Assembly: GCA_016721435.1 (NCBI GenBank)
Contig: JADKIC010000004.1
Span: 186,001-250,000 of the forward strand
DNA: 64,000 bases
Reading direction: 5' to 3'
From: Bacteroidota bacterium
GTDB taxonomy: Bacteria > Bacteroidota > Bacteroidia > AKYH767-A > OLB10
The notes below the pieces were generated by a model. The model was given only the letters and a program-made list of their open reading frames with translations. It had not been told where the DNA came from and did not search any database. Positions within the stretch are counted from its first letter, which is position 1. Each line of letters opens with the position of its first letter. The position numbers and the translations under genes are program-made. This document shows positions 1 to 8,804 of this stretch, in pieces.

Positions 1-200
1 ACCTGCAGTTGATGTCGGCCCGGCATGATGTCGTTGATGGTAACCGCTGTTCCGGGAGTATTGTATTGAACATGGTTTAGACTTACAATGACAGGCTTGT
101 TGTCGAATGTACGGATGCGGAGGTCCGAGAGCCTGTGATCCGCAGATGCATGAGCAGAAAGTATACTGCTGATGATGAGAGTAGAGATCAGGTTTTTCAT
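1..200 (-). CDS. Secreted DUF4476-like protein, N-terminal part only
   Basis: The reading frame starts with ATG at 198-200 on the minus strand and runs off the left edge of the window. It begins with a clear signal peptide (MKNLISTLIISSILSAHASA), so the product is exported. The next residues read LRIRTFDNKPVIVSLN and then an NDIMPGRH stretch. That resembles the N-terminal beta-rich region of Bacteroidota DUF4476 proteins, where an 'RLFDNxPF' strand precedes an 'I.pGxH' strand. The family call is an inference from this short piece. An AGGAGG lies seven bases before the start, stronger than usual for this phylum. Only about 66 residues are visible, so function cannot be assigned. Confidence 0.6.
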   Translation of the reverse strand, partial: MKNLISTLIISSILSAHASADHRLSDLRIRTFDNKPVIVSLNHVQYNTPGTAVTINDIMPGRHQLQ

Positions 201-412
201 TTTTTTTCCTCCTGTTGAATTGTTTGTTATTTGTTGTTGAAAAGCAAGAGGCAAGGGCTATGCCAAAGAAGAGACCACAGACCCTTATCCCCAAATATGG
301 GGAGGCCTTCCGGATCAGTTAATTGGATTTATTATTCGTTAAAGGAACTGTCAGATCATTGAAAAATAATGATTTATAGCGACAGGAAAACGAGTGTGAA
401 ATTAATATGAAC

Positions 413-511
413 TCAGGAGTTCTTCTTTCTGCTGAAATAGGTCTCGTTGAGCTGGCTGTAAACAACAAGTGCAAAAGAAATGCAAACTATGGCTATCGAA
501 ACATTCATCAT
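413..511 (-). CDS. Micro membrane protein (32 aa), paralogue of the one at 1246-1341
   Basis: This small minus-strand frame starts with tandem ATGs (509-511 and 506-508) and ends in TGA at 413-415. The product is one hydrophobic helix (roughly residues 3-18, MNVSIAIVCISFALVVYS) followed by a polar basic tail ending SRKKNS. It resembles the 31-residue frame at 1246-1341 in length, helix position, a Y/Q-rich junction, an 'ET' pair and a Lys/Asn-rich end. That similarity is the main reason to believe it is a gene. No function is known. It sits downstream of the SET-domain gene on the same strand. Confidence 0.4.
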   Translation of the reverse strand: MMNVSIAIVCISFALVVYSQLNETYFSRKKNS

Positions 512-657
512 ATCTATCGGAGTTATGTAGGGACAAAGATCCGATTATAATTTAAACAGAATGTTAAATCATGTTCTTAAATTTTAACAAACCGTTGTTA
601 AATGAATTCAGACGCTGCTTCTGCTCTTTTTTTTCAAATTGGCTTTTTTCTTAGCCG

Positions 658-1148
658 CTATACCTGCAGATTTACCGTATTGTTCTTTTTCTTTTTACGG
701 GCGATGTATTCACGGCGTTTTTCGCGCTCGCGTGCTAAAAATAAATGTCTTGTTTTTTCGAGGTATCTCCAGTAATCATCACCATAATGCACAAAAACTT
801 CTTGTCTGGGTAAAATAGTGCGTGTCGCGACAATGAATACTCTTTGTTCACCGTTCCGTCGCTTGATTTCATATTGTGCATTATTGGTTAATCCCGACAC
901 TCTTCCGATTCCTCTGGCGTCGTTGGCATAGCGTCCCATCGCCCAGGAGTAAAATAAGCATCTACGCATCTGTTTTTTGAGATAAAAAACACGTAACCTT
1001 CGTGTCCCTCTTGTGCTCTCTTTTCGCACTCTGACCAGGGAACAAATTCCCCTTCATACTCACAAATAATGTCGCCCCTGCGGTACTCTTTTTCAACAAA
1101 TAATCCTTTTCCTGCTTTAGGGATCTGACTTTTTTTAATGTAAACCAT
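658..1148 (-). CDS. SET-domain protein-lysine methyltransferase, one frameshift
   Basis: The N-terminal part starts at 1148 (MVYIKKSQIPKAGKGLFVEK), giving the SET-I 'GkGlfa' motif. The C-terminal part carries the remaining SET signatures: GRYANDARG, then NNAQYEI, then VFIVATRTILPRQEVFVHYG, ending with the aromatic DDYW. Two frames must be joined near the GGG at 942-944: adding one G gives a continuous FTPG-AMGRYAN. The full product is about 164 aa, a minimal SET domain with a Lys/Arg-rich tail. SET enzymes transfer methyl groups from S-adenosylmethionine to lysines; the substrate here is unknown. The break looks like a homopolymer error rather than decay, because both halves keep their key motifs. 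Two micro membrane protein genes flank it. Confidence 0.8.
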
Positions 1149-1200
1149 AGTTGATATCAGGATGAATCTGCTTTGAATACAGATTTACTAATCCGGCGCG

Positions 1201-1208
1201 CAAAGATA
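1201..1208 (-). promoter_or_regulatory. -7 promoter element of the SET gene
   Basis: The minus strand reads TATCTTTG, a perfect match to the Bacteroidota -7 consensus TAnnTTTG, 52 bases before the SET start codon. No convincing -33 TTTG was found at the usual distance. Confidence 0.4.
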
Positions 1209-1245
1209 CACGCTATATGATATCAATAGCTACAGCATGTAAAAA

Positions 1246-1341
1246 TTAATGATTGGTTTTCTTTGCTTTCGTCTCAAGATATTGTTGATAGAATACACAA
1301 ATAGCTCCCAATGCAACGATGATAATAGAGATTGTTTTCAT
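1246..1341 (-). CDS. Micro membrane protein (31 aa)
   Basis: The frame starts at ATG 1339-1341 and stops with TAA at 1246-1248. It encodes MKTISIIIVALGAICVFYQQ followed by a short polar tail ending KAKKTNH. This is a single predicted transmembrane helix with a positively charged C-terminus, which suggests a cytoplasmic tail. It resembles the 32-aa frame at 413-511, and the SET gene lies between the two. Function is unknown; a role as a small membrane regulator is only a guess. Confidence 0.45.
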   Translation of the reverse strand: MKTISIIIVALGAICVFYQQYLETKAKKTNH

Positions 1342-1596
1342 TTGTTTATGTTTTGAATACATAACAAAGGTCTGTCAGGAAAAAGCCTTTTGCCTTTAAT
1401 TTTTGGTAAATGATGGTGCCGAAAGGGCGAAAATGGCTGTAGTGAAGATGTTAACAAAATCAGCTTTTGAACGAGTCATGGTTTTCTTTTGGCCTGGAAG
1501 GAGATGGTTTTTTAGGAGTTAAGTAGGATGTAAAATATGTTCAAAAGCAGCGCTCTGAACATGGAGAGGGATGCTGAGTTTTCAAGTTAGACTTTT
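1342..1596. other. Intergenic stretch, no confident feature
   Basis: This stretch lies between a micro-ORF and the end of mfd. A 27-codon frame on the minus strand (1396-1479) has no hydrophobic core or recognisable start signal and is not called. No terminator-like hairpin was seen downstream of mfd. Confidence 0.4.
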
Positions 1597-4500
1597 TTAA
1601 TTTGCTTCTTTTTCCATCATCCTGGCCAGTAAACTATCTGCTTCTTTTACACTATCCACATGTAACAGCGTAAGACTTAGTTTGCCCTTGTCTTCTTTGA
1701 GTTTGCAAGCCCTGGGATGGTTCTGAACATATTTTAATATATTGGAAAAGAGAGTGCTTTGAAAATACGCTGAATCTTTATTGCTGATGAAGTAGGTTTT
1801 TAAGGTCCGGTTTTTAAGAACTATCTTCTCAAATCCCAGTTGCTTGGCTTTCCAGCGAAGTCGTATGGTATGCATAAGTTCATACACTTGTTTTGGAACG
1901 GGTCCGAAACGATCACGCAATTGTTCTCCGAAGGCCACCAGTTTTTCTTCATTGGCCACATCGTCCAGCTCTTTATAAAGACTTAATCTTTCCGTGATAT
2001 TGGTGATGTAATCATCCGGGATGCGCATTTCCAGATCGGTGTCAATCTGACAATCTCGTACGTAGTTGGTGATGGATTCATCTTCCGGAAAAAGTCCTTT
2101 GAAATCCGTTTCCTTGAGTTCCTGAATGGCTTCGTCCAGAATTTTATGGTACATCTCAAACCCAATTTCAGAAATGAATCCGCTTTGCTCTCCCCCAAGT
2201 AAATTCCCGGCACCACGTATGTCTAAATCGCGCATGGCCACATGAAAACCACTCCCCAGCTCCGAATGTTCTTCAATGGCCTTGAGTCGCTGTCGGGCTT
2301 CAGGGGTGAGTACCGTGAGTGGAGGTGCCAGCAAATAGCAAAATGCTTTTTTGTTGGAACGTCCTACTCGTCCACGCATCTGGTGCAAATCACTTAAGCC
2401 GAAGTAATGTGCATTGTTGATGATGATGGTATTGGCATTGCTGATATCCAGACCCGACTCAATAATGGTAGTGGCGACCAGTACATCAGTGTCTCCCTCA
2501 ATAAAATTGATGAGAATTTCTTCGAGTTTTTCACCATCCATCTGTCCATGACCGACACTGATTTTTACATCCGGACATAACTTGTGAATCATAGCAGAGA
2601 TATCGTGGATGTCCTGTACCCTGTTGTGTACAAAAAATACCTGTCCGCCTCGCGATACTTCGTAGTTGATCGCATCACGGATCAGGTGTTCGTTGAAGAC
2701 ATGCACTTCAGTGTTGACCGGATGGCGATTGGGCGGTGCGGTATTGATGATGCTTAAATCACGTGCTCCCATCAGCGAAAATTGTAAGGTACGGGGGATA
2801 GGTGTCGCCGTTAGGGTTAACGTATCTACATTTACTCTTAACGCTTTCAGTTTCTCCTTCGCTGCAACACCAAATTTTTGTTCTTCATCAATGATCATGA
2901 GTCCGAGATCCTTGAAAAATACATCCTTACTGAGGATGCGATGCGTGCCAATGAGTATATCTATCTTCCCGGCTTCCAGCTTTTTTAAGGTAGCAGTTTG
3001 TTCGGCTGTGCTCTTAAAGCGGTTGAGATAATCAATGGTGCAGGGAAATTCTTTGAGGCGTTCACTGAAGGTGCGGTAATGTTGTAAGGCCAGGATAGTG
3101 GTAGGAACCAACACCGCTACTTGTTTTCCATCTGCCACCGCTTTGAATGCTGCACGGATGGCGATTTCTGTTTTTCCAAAGCCAACATCTCCGCAAATCA
3201 ACCGGTCCATCGGATATTCCTTCTCCATATCTTTCTTCACATCTCTCGTCGACTTCAACTGATCAGGCGTGTCCTCATACATGAAGGAAGCTTCCAGTTC
3301 TGTTTGCATATAAGAGTCGGCAGTAAAGGCGAACCCACTTTGCGCACGCCGCTTGGCATATAAGGCAATGAGTTCTTTGGCGATATCTTTACCTTTTTCT
3401 TGGTTTTCGATTTGAGTGTGGACCAGGTCGTACTTCCCAGTTTATTAAGAGTGGGTGCGGTACCATCCTTACTGGAGTAACGTGCAATCCGGTGCAAGGA
3501 GTGAATACTGATGTAAAGAATATCATTGTCCTTGTACACCAATCGGATCGCTTCCTGTTGTTTTCCGTTTACATCCAAAGTCTCAAGTCCGGCGAATCGT
3601 CCGACACCATGATCAATATGTGTGATGAAATCTCCGGGCTTCAGACTATAAATTTCCTTTAAGGTGATGGCCTCACTTTTGCTGTAATTTTTCTTGAGCC
3701 GGAAACGGTGATAGCGGTCAAATACCTGATGGTCAGTATAGCAAATCAGCTTTAAATCATGATCAATAAATCCCTGATGCAAAGCAGTGAGTATCGTATG
3801 AAATTTTAATTCTATACCCTTGTAAGCATCGGGCTTCGGAATATCTTCAAAAATCGAATAGAGTCGTTCGGATTGTTTTGCGGATTCAGAGAAGAGATAA
3901 TTGGTATATGATTTTTCCTGATTTTTATAAAGATTGTCGAGGAGTAAATTGAAGTTCTTGTTAAAGTGCGGTTGCGGTGAGATATTAAAAGCAATGTTTT
4001 CCCTGTTTTCAAAAAAAGGCTTTGTTCCGAATTCCACGATGAGGTGTGGTTCAATTTTACTGCGGAGATCGTCTAATGAGTCAAACAGTTCATCTACTTT
4101 TCGCACCACCTGCTCCTCTTCAATGAAAACTTCTGAGCCATAACGTTCATTCACTTTTTCAAGCGAAGATTCAATGGCATTTAACGTGTATGCGAAGTCT
4201 TTGATGTAGAGATTCGTTTCCGCAGGTAAAAAGTCAAGGAAGGATTCATGCTCTTCTTTGACCAATCCGGATTGAATATTCGGAATGATAGTAACAAAGC
4301 CGATGCTCTTCTCGCTCAATTGTGTGGAAGGATCAAAGCTCCGGATGGACTCAATTTTATCTCCGAAAAGTTCAATACGATAGGGCAACTCGTGCGCAAA
4401 AGAGTAAATGTCGATGATACCACCACGAATAGCGAATTGACCGGGCTCATAAACGAAATCAATTTGTTCAAAAACATTTTCCTGCATGAACTCTGTCAGG

Positions 4501-4972
4501 AAATCAATGCTGAGCTTTTCACCCACTTTGACTTCCATGGTGTTGCGCTCGAGCGATTTCTTCGTGATGACTTTCTCATGGATCGCCTCCGGATAAGTGA
4601 TTACAATAAAATGCTCTCTACTTTTATTAATGCGTGTAAGAACTTCTGCCCGGTGGAGGACACTGTTGTTGTCCGGCTGATCCAGTTGATACGGCTTCTT
4701 ATAGGAGGAAGGGTAGAGGACAGCTTTCTGATCGCCCAAAATATTTTCGAGATCATTTTGAAAATAAGCGGCTTCTTCACGATCTCCGAGCATAAATAAG
4801 GCAGGTTGGGAAATTGGTGCAGGTGCGCGGCAATAAAAATGGCATCTGAAGAACCTGCTAATCCTTGCAGAAATATTCGCGGTTGCTTACGTTCGAGCAG
4901 AAGTGTGCGAAGTCGCTGTGCCTGCGCCTGATTCTGATATTTCTGAAGTATATTTAATAAATCCACCCGCAC
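1597..4972 (-). CDS. mfd: Transcription-repair coupling factor Mfd, two frameshifts
   Basis: Mfd displaces RNA polymerase stalled at DNA lesions and recruits the UvrABC excision machinery. The gene reads from 4972 down to 1597, about 1,120 aa, the usual Mfd length. Visible parts are the UvrB-like N-terminal module (EEAAYFQNDLENIL), the RNA-polymerase-interacting region (LKPGDFITHIDHGVGRFAGL), the Walker A motif GDVGFGKTE, the DEEQ box (IIDEEQKFGV), TATPIPRTL, the helicase motif GRVGRSNKKAFCYL, and the C-terminal D7 domain. Two one-base losses split it: near 4794-4796 (restores LPYFMLGDREEA) and near 3388-3390 (restores KKKVKDIAKEL). Both lie in short T/A runs, so they are probably sequence errors. 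It follows the PorG-like gene by 42 bases and may be co-transcribed with it. Confidence 0.95.
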
Positions 4973-5014
4973 CTATACTTTTCGGTGCTGCAAAGGTAAT
5001 GAATGCGGAAACGA

Positions 5015-5906
5015 TTAATCGAATGCAGGGCAATTTGCTTTTTCTTTTTCGCTTGCCGCCCTTGAAACCGGATTTGTTACCTCCTCCGCCACTGCCGCGG
5101 TTGCCATTGTCACCAAAAACAGGAGTGTATAAAGTTTTACTCCTGCAAACATATAGGTGTCGTTGTCGTTGGGGTCGCCTCTGGAAGCACCTGTTCTCGG
5201 ATACCCATCAGCGAGGTTGCTCGCCATCTCTACTGCAAGTGCACCGTTCGTGGTGGCGGAAAGTTGTAGCGAATCTGCGTAAACTCCACTGAGATCATCA
5301 AAATAATCGGCAAATGTGAAATGATTTATAATTTCAATTCTCGCGGCAAAGGCATTGGTGAGCCTGAATTCTACTCCTACTCCCAACGGAAAGGAAAGAC
5401 TGTATAACTTATAGGGCTTTGGATTTCCTCCTCCTTCAATGTACTGCCCCTCTGTACCCAATGGATTCAGTTCAACTTCCTGATCATTCAGAATGGCAAT
5501 CGGATTGTAGTGATAATAGGCTACTCCCCAATGAGGTAAGGCGTTACTTTTCTGGTTTTCCATTTTGATAACCCAGTATTCTATATTCTGCCGTCAGCGA
5601 AACCTGCCAGATATCATTTCTGAAGTGTAAGTCTCTGTTGAGATTAAAATCCTGTATCGCCAGTGAGTCGGCACCTACCACTTTGCCTGCTGAGAAAGCA
5701 CCTGCTATATAAAAATGCTGACTAGCCCGGTACAATAATCCACCGGTAAAGTAATAGCGGAAGAGCTTTTGATGTGTCAGCAATCGATCGTTCATGTCAC
5801 CGTAGTACCAGGTGGGTCCGCCACCAATGAAAATGCCGGTTCTTGTTTGTGATGAGGCTTGCAATGAAAGGGTAAGAAGGAAAGCTATTATTATTCGACG
5901 GGTCAT
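5015..5906 (-). CDS. PorG-like (DUF6089) outer-membrane beta-barrel, frameshifted
   Basis: The start at 5906 overlaps the gpmI stop as ATGA, implying translational coupling. The product begins with a signal peptide (MTRRIIIAFLLTLSLQASSQ), then alternating barrel strands (TGIFIGGGPTWYYGDMND). The second half contains the family landmarks LNPLGTEGQ, a DYFDDLSGVYAD strand-loop and a GDPNDNDTYMFAG strand, shared with the genes at 30855 and 31779. One A is missing from the run at 5563-5566; restoring it gives GYQKMENQK. Near the C-terminus the alternative frame reads Gly-rich then basic (GGGGNKSGFKGGKRKRK) before returning to the CPAF ending, so two more compensating errors are likely near 5040-5140. 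PorG-type proteins sit in the outer membrane, one member being a T9SS component; the role here is inferred. Confidence 0.75.
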
Positions 5907-7453
5907 GATGTGATAGGGGCTGTTTCCGTTTTTCCTGAGATGAGGACTTCTCCGGTCATTTCTGATGGAATGGGTATATTCATTAACGTTAGTATGGTCG
6001 GGGCAATGTCTGCCAGGCGACCGGAAGAAAGTTTTATATTTTTATCTTCAGTGATCAAAACGCAGGGAACAGGGTTGGTAGTATGTGCCGTGTTCGGACT
6101 TCCATCCGGATTTACCATCATATCTGCATTTCCATGATCAGCGATGATGATGAAATCATATTTGTTTTTAATACCGGCTTCTACCACTTCCTTGAGGCAA
6201 GTGTCGACCGCTTCAACGGCTTTCATGGCGGCACTGAAAACACCGGTATGGCCCACCATATCCGCATTGGCAAAATTCAGGCAAACGAAGTCGGGTTCTC
6301 CGGTGTTGAGTTCCTTGACAATCGCATCTTTTACAGCGAAGGCACTCATCTCCGGTTGCAAATCATAGGTAGCTACTTTGGGAGATGGAATCATAATTCT
6401 CTTTTCTCCTTCGAAAGGTTGCTCTCGTCCGCCACTGAAGAAGAAGCTGACATGCGGATATTTTTCAGTTTCAGCGATGCGGATTTGCTTTATATGATGC
6501 AAGGAAACCACTTCTCCCAAGGTCATGTTCAAATTGTTTTTTTCGAAAATGACAGCGATGTTTTTATACCTGTCGTCGTATCTGGTCATGGTGACATAAT
6601 GCAGATGGAGCTTTTTCATTCCGGCATCCGGCATATCCTGCTGCGTGAGTACTTCCGTAATTTCACGGCAGCGGTCGGTACGGAAATTGAAACTAATGAC
6701 AACATCATCCTCTTTAATATTTCCACAGGCTTCCCCGTTCTCATCGGTGATGATGATGGGCTGCAGGAATTCATCGGTGATGCCGGCGGCATAGGCATTT
6801 GCAATGAACAATTTCCAGTTGGTGGTTTTTTGTCCGATACCTTTCACGAGAGCATCATAGGCTAATTTCACCCTTTCCCATCTCTTGTCACGGTCCATGG
6901 CATAATACCTGCCGGTGATAGAAGCGATTTTTCCAGTACTCTTATCCAGATGCTCCTGCAAATGCGTGAGGTATTAAGAGACCTCCCTTCGGATCCGTAT
7001 CCCGGCCATCGGTAAAGGCATGAATAAAAACTTTCTTCAGTCCTGCTTCATGCGCTAATGTGCAAAGATGTTGGAGGTGATTGATATGAGAATGTACACC
7101 CTCATGGAAACCAGTCCGATCAGATGCAAAGCCCTGTCCTTTTCTGCAGCAGTTTTTAGAGCATTCACAAGCACAGGCTGGTGATCTATCGTTCGTTCCC
7201 TGACCGCTTTATTGATATTCGCGAGTTCCTGCCATACAATTCTACCGGCACCAATATTCAGATGACCCACTTCCGAATTCCCCATCTGACCTTCCGGTAA
7301 ACCCACATCTTCGCCGGACGTGAGCAGACTACAGGTGGGATAGCGCTTCATCAGGTCGTCCATAAAAGGTGTATGGGCTTGAGAAATAGCATTTCTAAGG
7401 CTGTCAGGCGCTAAGCCCCAACCATCCAGAATTACCAGAACTACTTTACTCAT
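5903..7453 (-). CDS. gpmI: 2,3-bisphosphoglycerate-independent phosphoglycerate mutase, two frameshifts
   Basis: This cytosolic enzyme interconverts 3- and 2-phosphoglycerate using two Mn ions. The N-terminal piece starts MSKVVLVILDGWGLAPDS with the metal-binding DGWG and the phosphoserine region TSGEDVGLPEGQMGNSEVGH. The C-terminal piece has GRYYAMDRDKRWERV, the second metal site ADHGNADMM, and TLMNIPIPSEMTGE. Between them a third frame supplies GGVHSHINHLQHLC and FTDGRDTDPKGG, so the gene is intact apart from one-base losses near 7103-7108 and 6975. Total length is about 516 aa, normal for GpmI. The stop overlaps the start of the following barrel gene. Confidence 0.95.
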
Positions 7454-7483
7454 AAATTGCTGCTTTTTATCTTAAAAGAATGG

Positions 7484-7491
7484 TGCAAAGT
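7484..7491 (-). promoter_or_regulatory. -7 promoter element of gpmI
   Basis: The minus strand reads TAACTTTG, matching TAnnTTTG exactly, about 30 bases before the gpmI start. This would drive the gpmI-barrel-(mfd) unit. No good -33 box was seen. Confidence 0.4.
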
Positions 7492-7518
7492 TACGGTAAA
7501 AATACGGCAGGAAGCATG

Positions 7519-8487
7519 CTATTTCTCAGCCGGAATCCTGATTTCAAAAATAGAGCCGGCGGGGTGGTTGGCCCTGACTTTTATAGTGCCATTGTGGAGA
7601 TGCACGATATGTTGAACAATAAAGAGGCCCAATCCGGTGCCTTTTGTGCGTCTCGTATCTTCATTTCCAACGCGATAGAATTTTTCAAATATTTTTAAAC
7701 GCTCTGATTCTTCTATGCCGATGCCTTCGTCGCGAATGGTCATCACGGCTTCGTGCAGATGTCTGCTTAAACTGATTTCAATGGTCGTATCGGATGTGGA
7801 GTACTTTTCGGCATTTTCAAGGAGATTGTAAATCATAGAACTTAATGCCATTTTATCCCCAACGATGAACACTCCCGGGGTAATGATTTCTTTAAAAGTA
7901 TGATCGTGATCTTGCCGTTCAATATACTCTTGTATCAACTGCTCCATGAAATCGGAGAAATTGATGCGCTCAAAATGTAAATCAAAATTATTGTTTTCTA
8001 ATCGTGATGCAAACAAGGCATTTTCCACCAGGAGATTGATACGTTCCGTTTCCAGCAAGGCTCTTCTGATAATTTCCTGTTGTTTTGGCCGGTCGAGGTC
8101 ACGTTTCTGAATCGTTTGCAAATTTAATTTCACGGCAGCTAAAGGAGATTTGAATTCATGCGTGATCGACAGCAGGAAGTTTTTTTGCTGACGCGCCAGT
8201 GCAAACTCTTTCCGGAAGGCTTCCTTGGTTTTATAAATTCCAAAAACCAGCAATGCCAGAAACACACTGCCCTCACCCAGGACCATATACAAACGTTTCT
8301 TTAAATCCTGAGCAAAACGCAATTCTTCTTTTTGTATAGCCACAGGATCATCATGTACCAGCTCGGTCAGATCCATTCGGTAGGTCACAATCTCCTGATT
8401 CAAATCAATCAACAAATACGCCCACCACGAAAATTGCAACAGGATATATGCAACCAGCAAATAAAATATGAAGAGAGGTTTAGCCAT
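7519..8487 (-). CDS. Orphan membrane sensor histidine kinase
   Basis: The 322-aa protein has an N-terminal membrane helix (about residues 5-25), a short periplasmic loop of about 55 residues and a second helix (about 75-95), so it has a small sensor. The HisKA dimerisation helix contains the phospho-acceptor His in LLSITHEFKSPLAAVKLN. The ATPase domain has the N box (MIYNLLENAEKYS), G1 (RDEGIGIEES), F box (FEKFYRVG) and G2 (GTGLGLFIV). It autophosphorylates and passes phosphate to a response regulator. No regulator gene is adjacent; the nearest is the single-domain regulator at 16753-17151, and partnership with it is not shown. The 54-bp repeat array lies directly upstream. Confidence 0.9.
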   Translation of the reverse strand: MAKPLFIFYLLVAYILLQFSWWAYLLIDLNQEIVTYRMDLTELVHDDPVAIQKEELRFAQDLKKRLYMVLGEGSVFLALLVFGIYKTKEAFRKEFALARQQKNFLLSITHEFKSPLAAVKLNLQTIQKRDLDRPKQQEIIRRALLETERINLLVENALFASRLENNNFDLHFERINFSDFMEQLIQEYIERQDHDHTFKEIITPGVFIVGDKMALSSMIYNLLENAEKYSTSDTTIEISLSRHLHEAVMTIRDEGIGIEESERLKIFEKFYRVGNEDTRRTKGTGLGLFIVQHIVHLHNGTIKVRANHPAGSIFEIRIPAEK

Positions 8488-8504
8488 AATTTTTTCAGTA
8501 ACAC

Positions 8505-8512
8505 CAAAGTTA
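8505..8512 (-). promoter_or_regulatory. -7 promoter element of the histidine kinase gene
   Basis: The minus strand reads TAACTTTG, a perfect -7 consensus, 17 bases before the kinase start. A CTTG about 21 bases further upstream falls in the last unit of the 54-bp array, so the array may contribute the -33 region. That last point is inference. Confidence 0.4.
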
Positions 8513-8530
8513 CAACAAACGTTCGAACAC

Positions 8531-8786
8531 CATCAAGGAAATGTAGTGACAGGTCGCGACCTGTCACCAGCAAGGACCCCTCACCATCAAGGAAATGTAG
8601 TGACAGGTCGCGACCTGTCACCAGCAAGGACCCCTCACCATCAAGGAAATGTAGTGACAGGTCGCGACCTGTCACCAACAAGGACCCGTCACCATCAAGG
8701 AAATGTAGTGACAGGTCGCGACATGTCACCAGCAAGGACCCGTCACCATCAAGGAAATGTAGTGACAGGTCGCGACCTGTCACTAC
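8531..8786. repeat. Five-unit 54-bp tandem array, each unit with a 20-bp palindrome
   Basis: CATCAAGGAAATGTAG recurs at 8531, 8585, 8639, 8693 and 8747, exactly 54 bases apart. Each unit contains the palindrome TGACAGGTCGCGACCTGTCA, beginning at 8547, 8601, 8655, 8709 and 8763; the fourth has one mismatch. Units differ by only a few substitutions, so the array expanded recently or is homogenised. Because 54 is a multiple of three, long 18-residue-repeat frames open on both strands; these are a by-product. The array lies between the start of the histidine kinase gene and the 3' end of the PKD-repeat gene, whose sorting domain is missing. The same palindrome recurs at 48.7 and 50.2-50.4 kb. Confidence 0.95.
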
Positions 8787-8804
8787 ATACCGTCATCAAC
8801 CTTA

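Noticed and set aside
1396..1479. 27-codon minus-strand frame near the micro membrane proteins
   Set aside because: It does not resemble the two micro proteins and has no clear hydrophobic helix.
6083..6865. 260-codon plus-strand frame
   Set aside because: It lies opposite the conserved coding part of gpmI and has no family features; it is a shadow frame.
8531..8786. Possible CRISPR array
   Set aside because: The units are identical along their whole 54 bases, so there are no unique spacers, and no cas genes are near.
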